Source: Actinomadura bangladeshensis
GTDB lineage: Bacteria; Actinomycetota; Actinomycetes; Streptosporangiales; Streptosporangiaceae
NCBI RefSeq assembly: GCF_004348335.1
Contig: NZ_SMJW01000078.1
Coordinates: forward strand, 1-32,640
Length of the DNA: 32,640 nucleotides
Reading direction: 5' to 3'
A model generated the notes under the pieces. The model did no database searches and had not been told where the DNA came from. It saw only the letters and a program-made list of their open reading frames with translations. A program made the translations under genes and the position numbers. This document shows positions 29,976 through 32,640 of this stretch, in pieces. The first letter of the stretch is position 1. The number at the start of each line of letters is the position of its first letter.

Positions 29976-30941
29976 GTGACCGGGGACGACTCTGCGGGCG
30001 GCACGCTCGACTTCAGCAAGAAGCCGGTTCCGGCGCGGCCGGGTCCGGCCTGGATCGTCGTCCCGGCGCGCGTCATCGCGCTGATCGTCGTCCTGCCGCT
30101 GCGCCTCGTCCACGACCTGTTCGTGCTGATCGGCCGCGGTCTCCGGGGCACAGGCGGCGCCTTCTACCGGTGGCTGCTCGCGCCGGTCGGGAGGCTCTTC
30201 GCCGCCATCGGGCGCGGGATCGGCGCCCTGCTCGACCTTCTCTTCGTCAGGCCGCTGCGCTGGCTCGCCGTCGTGGTCGTCCTCGGCTTCCTGCGCTGGT
30301 TCGGACGCGGCTCGGGACGGTTCGGCCGATGGCTCTACCGCGTGCTGCTCGTCCCGATCGGCCGGTTCCTGGAGTTCGTCCTGCTCCGTCCGCTGGCGTG
30401 GCTGCTGTCCGGCGCCTGGCACGGGATCGTGTTGCTGATCGGCGTGCTCGTGGTCATGCCGGCCGTGCTGCTGTGGCGGTACGTCCTGCGCCCGCCGCTG
30501 CTCGCCCTCGCCTGGCTCGGACGCTGGACCCTCGGCGTCCTCGCGGCCGGCCTCAGCGCCTTCGCGGCCGGGCTCGTCTGGTCATGGCGGCTGCTCGGAC
30601 GGTGCCTCGCCTGGCTCGGGCACGTGCTGTTCGTCGTCCCGGCCACGGTTCTGTGGCGGTATCTGCTGGCTCCGCTGCTCGCGGGCGTCGCGGGAACGTG
30701 GCGGCTCGCGTCCCGCGTGCTCCGCTGGCTCTGGCGGACGCTCGTCGTCATCCCGGTCCGAGTCGTGATCGTCGCCCCCGCCCGCTGGGTCGGGACGAAC
30801 GTCCTCCGCCCGATCGGACGCGGCATCGGGACGGTGTGGCGGGTGTCGGTGCGGGAGCCGGTCCGCTCCATCCGGCGGACGATGCGGCAGGCGAGCCGGG
30901 ACGTCCGCCTCACGCTCCGCCGCACCTTCCTCGGACGCTGA
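29976..30941 (+). CDS. Trp/Arg-rich repetitive multipass membrane protein, unknown function
   Basis: 321 aa from GTG 29976, preceded by AGGAAGG 6 bases upstream. After a short hydrophilic head (to about residue 20) the whole chain consists of hydrophobic stretches of 12-20 residues broken by regularly spaced Arg/Trp units such as LLAPVGRLF, LRPLAWLLSG, LLWRYVLRPPLLALAWLGRW, LLWRYLLAPLLAGVAGTWRL and VLRWLWRTLVVIPVRVV, with a recurring (L/V)(R/A)P(L/V) pattern. The C-terminus (RSIRRTMRQASRDVRLTLRRTF) is strongly basic. There is little acidic residue content. I know of no function; re-entrant or amphipathic helices lying in the membrane are as likely as classical spanning helices. It lies alone between a divergent lipoprotein and a convergent DUF6243-like gene. 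Confidence 0.78.
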   Translation: MTGDDSAGGTLDFSKKPVPARPGPAWIVVPARVIALIVVLPLRLVHDLFVLIGRGLRGTGGAFYRWLLAPVGRLFAAIGRGIGALLDLLFVRPLRWLAVVVVLGFLRWFGRGSGRFGRWLYRVLLVPIGRFLEFVLLRPLAWLLSGAWHGIVLLIGVLVVMPAVLLWRYVLRPPLLALAWLGRWTLGVLAAGLSAFAAGLVWSWRLLGRCLAWLGHVLFVVPATVLWRYLLAPLLAGVAGTWRLASRVLRWLWRTLVVIPVRVVIVAPARWVGTNVLRPIGRGIGTVWRVSVREPVRSIRRTMRQASRDVRLTLRRTFLGR

Positions 30942-30975
30942 ACCGCGCCGGCCCCCAGGGGAGACCGGCGCGGTT
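30941..30975. terminator. bidirectional terminator hairpin
   Basis: AACCGCGCCGG pairs perfectly with CCGGCGCGGTT around a 13-base loop, starting right at the stop of the multipass protein and just before the convergent small gene's stop. Confidence 0.8.
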
Positions 30976-30980
30976 CCCCG

Positions 30981-31175
30981 CTACGCGTCCCGTTCGGAAT
31001 CGCCGCGCTCGTCGGCGCGCTCGCGCATCTTCCTCAGCAACTCCTTCTTCTCGGCCGCCGGATCGCCGCCGGCGCCGGCGCCCCGCGCCGGCCCGCCGCG
31101 CAACTCGCGCCGCGACAGCTTCTTGCGCTGGCCGCCGACGCTCGACATCCCGTTTCGGCCACGGCCCTTGGACAT
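30981..31175 (-). CDS. DUF6243-like small basic protein
   Basis: 64 aa from ATG 31175 with GGGAG 7 bases upstream. The layout MSKGRGRNGM, VGGQRKKLSRRELRG, a Gly/Ala-rich middle, then AAEKKELLRKMRERA, is that of the short actinomycete DUF6243 proteins (MSKGRNxNxxGVGGxRKKLSRxELRG). It is highly charged, probably disordered at the front and helical at the back, and cytosolic. Function is unknown; the basic KKLSRRELR part could touch nucleic acid. It stands next to pyrD, on the opposite strand. Confidence 0.82.
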   Translation of the reverse strand: MSKGRGRNGMSSVGGQRKKLSRRELRGGPARGAGAGGDPAAEKKELLRKMRERADERGDSERDA

Positions 31176-31245
31176 GGTGTTCTCCCGTTCGGCTGGGTGT
31201 GCTCGTCTGCCTGCACCCAGGCCCGGCCGCTCGGGAGCGTGCAGC

Positions 31246-31347
31246 TCAGACGCGGATCGCGTCCCGGCCGGACCCGGCGGCGGGACGCTCGCGGTACAGC
31301 TGCCGCAGTGCGGGCCACCACGCGGTGGCGGCGAAATCGATCAGCAT
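31246..31347 (-). CDS. possible 33-residue small protein
   Basis: A short minus-strand frame from ATG 31347 to TGA 31246 encodes MLIDFAATAWWPALRQLYRE and 13 more, basic residues. The composition is protein-like (hydrophobic, Trp-Trp, amphipathic) and it fills an otherwise empty 244-base gap between the DUF6243-like gene and pyrD. There is no good ribosome-binding site and no recognised family, so it may be chance. Confidence 0.25.
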   Translation of the reverse strand: MLIDFAATAWWPALRQLYRERPAAGSGRDAIRV

Positions 31348-31419
31348 GCGGCCAGGCTAGGCATCGCTTCCGGGGGTCCTCAACGGGTTTTCGCCGGGCG
31401 GCCTGAGATACTCACGGTG

Positions 31420-32490
31420 ATGTATCGACTCCTGTTCTCACTGGTCATCTCCCGCGTCCCGGCGGAGACCGCGCACCACCTGACCTTGCGGGGCCTGCGC
31501 GCGGTCCAGTCCGTGCCGGGGCTGGCGCCGCTGCTGCGCCGGCTGCTCGCGCCCCGCGACCCGGGGCTCGCCGTGCACGCCCTCGGGCTCGACTTCCCGA
31601 GCCCGCTCGGGCTCGCCGCCGGGTTCGACAAGGACGCCGTCGTCTACGAGGCGCTCGGCGCGTTCGGGTTCGGGCACGTCGAGATCGGGACGGTGACCGG
31701 GCGCCCGCAGCCCGGCAACCCGCGCCCCCGGCTGTTCCGGCTCCCGCCCGACCGGGCGGTCATCAACCGGATGGGCTTCAACAACGAAGGGTCCGCGGCC
31801 GCCGCTCAGCGGCTGCGCGGACGCCGCGCCGGGACGATCGTCGGCGCCAACATCGGCAAGACGAAGGTCGTCCCGGAGGCGTCGGCCGCCGCCGACTACG
31901 TGGCGAGCGCCGAGCGGCTCGCCCCTTACGCCGACTACCTGGTCGTCAACGTCAGCTCGCCCAACACGCCCGGCCTGCGCAACCTCCAGGCCGTGGAGCA
32001 CCTGCGCCCGCTGCTGACGGCCGTGCGGGAGGCCGCCGACCGGGTGACGTCCCGCCGCGTCCCGCTGCTGGTCAAGATCGCGCCCGATCTGGCGGACGAC
32101 GACATCGACGCGGTCGCCGACCTCGCCCTCGACCTCGGCCTGGACGGCATCATCGCGACCAACACCACCATCGGCCGGGACGCCCTGCTCAGCCCGCCCG
32201 CCCTCGTCAAGGAGACCGGGGGGCTGTCCGGGGCGCCGCTGAAGGAGCGTTCCCTGGACGTCCTGCGCCGGCTGCGCGCCCGCACCGGCGGCCGGCTCAC
32301 GCTGATCTCGGTCGGCGGGGTCGAGACGGGCGACGACGTGTGGGAACGGGTCCGCGCGGGCGCCACCCTCGTCCAGGGCTACACCGGCATGATCTACGGC
32401 GGCCCGCTGTGGGCGCACCGCGTCAACCGCGGCCTCTCCCGCCGGCTCCGCGCGAGCGCGTTCCGCACCCTGGACGACGCCCGCCGCTGA
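31420..32490 (+). CDS. pyrD: dihydroorotate dehydrogenase (quinone), class 2
   Basis: 356 aa from ATG 31420 (GTG 31417 would add one residue); only a weak ribosome-binding site, so possibly leaderless. The N-terminal amphipathic helices (residues 1-45) that dock the enzyme on the membrane and receive quinone mark it as class 2. The FMN barrel shows GLAAGFDKDA (64-73), EIGTVTGRPQPGNPRPR (88-104), NRMGFNNEG (116-124), the catalytic-Ser segment NVSSPNTPGLR (177-187), KIAPDL, NTT and the phosphate-binding ISVGG...GATLVQGYTG. It oxidises dihydroorotate to orotate in pyrimidine synthesis, passing electrons to the quinone pool. It is the one clear housekeeping gene here. Confidence 0.96.
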   Translation: MYRLLFSLVISRVPAETAHHLTLRGLRAVQSVPGLAPLLRRLLAPRDPGLAVHALGLDFPSPLGLAAGFDKDAVVYEALGAFGFGHVEIGTVTGRPQPGNPRPRLFRLPPDRAVINRMGFNNEGSAAAAQRLRGRRAGTIVGANIGKTKVVPEASAAADYVASAERLAPYADYLVVNVSSPNTPGLRNLQAVEHLRPLLTAVREAADRVTSRRVPLLVKIAPDLADDDIDAVADLALDLGLDGIIATNTTIGRDALLSPPALVKETGGLSGAPLKERSLDVLRRLRARTGGRLTLISVGGVETGDDVWERVRAGATLVQGYTGMIYGGPLWAHRVNRGLSRRLRASAFRTLDDARR

Positions 32491-32507
32491 CCGTCCGGCC
32501 GCAGCGA

Positions 32508-32544
32508 ACCCGGCTAGTGCGGTGACCACGAACGTTCGCCGGGT
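32508..32544. terminator. possible terminator between pyrD and the edge gene
   Basis: ACCCGGC (32508-32514) pairs with GCCGGGT (32538-32544) across 23 bases that include the palindrome CGAACGTTCG. The position between convergent genes fits a terminator, but it could also be the end of a mobile element. Confidence 0.35.
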
Positions 32545-32548
32545 CTTG

Positions 32549-32640
32549 TCATGCTGCTTTGGGGCGGGGTCGTCCCCAGCGTTGCTGGCGTTCGCTGCGG
32601 ACCCGGGCGCGTTCGCGGCGTTGGGCGGCCAGCACGTCGG
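32549..32640 (-). CDS. 3' end of an unidentified Arg-rich protein, possibly a transposase
   Basis: A minus-strand frame open at the right edge ends at TGA 32549 and encodes a C-terminus reading VLAAQRRERARVRSERQQRW then GRPRPKAA. Dense Arg and the RWGRPRP ending recall the tails of some actinomycete transposases or integrases, but about 30 residues are too few for an identification. If it is a transposase, the hairpin at 32508-32544 could lie near the element's end. Confidence 0.35.
   Translation of the reverse strand, partial: DVLAAQRRERARVRSERQQRWGRPRPKAA

Noticed and set aside
1..32640. CRISPR arrays, tRNA, rRNA, prophage or integrative-element ends
   Set aside because: No regularly spaced direct repeats, cloverleaf sequence, or att-like duplication was seen on either strand.

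Overview
The window is high-GC DNA (roughly 70% or more by eye) with actinomycete hallmarks: GTG starts, apparent leaderless starts, mycothiol-era DinB/TIGR03086-type proteins, a Streptomyces-type XRE regulator, a DUF6243-like small protein, FadD-like and MGT-type enzymes, and many TetR regulators. A member of the Streptosporangiales such as Actinomadura/Thermomonosporaceae fits best; this is an inference from gene content, not a database match. It reads as chromosomal accessory sequence: short one- to three-gene units, most with their own regulator and a palindromic operator. No tRNA, rRNA or CRISPR array was seen.

Layout. 1-1518: a DMT-like exporter running off the left edge and a divergent anti-sigma-type ATPase. 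1520-4763: a TetR regulator divergent from an alpha/beta hydrolase, then an acyl-CoA synthetase. 4859-7078: a DHA2-type MFS efflux gene that is broken (its first half is deleted and a palindrome-rich segment of about 320 bp sits inside it), with its intact divergent TetR. 7075-9460: pyruvate oxidase poxB and a divergent MarR regulator. 9564-12762: a translationally coupled homogentisate operon, hmgA - unknown 278-aa protein - fahA, closed by a 25-bp perfect inverted repeat. 12848-14103: a TetR regulator and a GIDE-like membrane protein. 14200-16694: an APC permease divergent from an ArsR-ArsC fusion and a VOC protein, with one textbook ArsR operator between them. 16750-18407: a small membrane protein and a PF10118-like metal enzyme. 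18429-20850: a TIGR03086 protein divergent from a flavin monooxygenase/acyl-CoA-dehydrogenase-like enzyme and its TetR. 20847-23475: an epoxide hydrolase-like protein, a SnoaL-like protein, an AhpD-like peroxidase and an Rrf2 regulator, the last two preceded by related operators. 23568-26379: a GNAT, and a coupled DinB-TetR-glycosyltransferase operon on the minus strand. 26562-28742: a small protein, a secreted NlpC/P60-like enzyme, and a divergent membrane-anchored HTH protein whose outer domain is a catalytically dead copy of that enzyme. 28840-32490: a two-repeat lipoprotein, a Trp/Arg-rich multipass protein, a DUF6243-like protein and pyrD. The last bases hold the 3' end of an unidentified gene.

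The most promising undescribed systems are (i) the HTH-TM-pseudoenzyme protein beside its active secreted paralogue, which looks like a transmembrane one-component cell-wall sensor; (ii) the ArsR-ArsC / APC permease / VOC unit, an arsenic-type module without a known arsenic exporter; and (iii) the unknown protein between hmgA and fahA, positioned to supply the missing maleylacetoacetate isomerase step.
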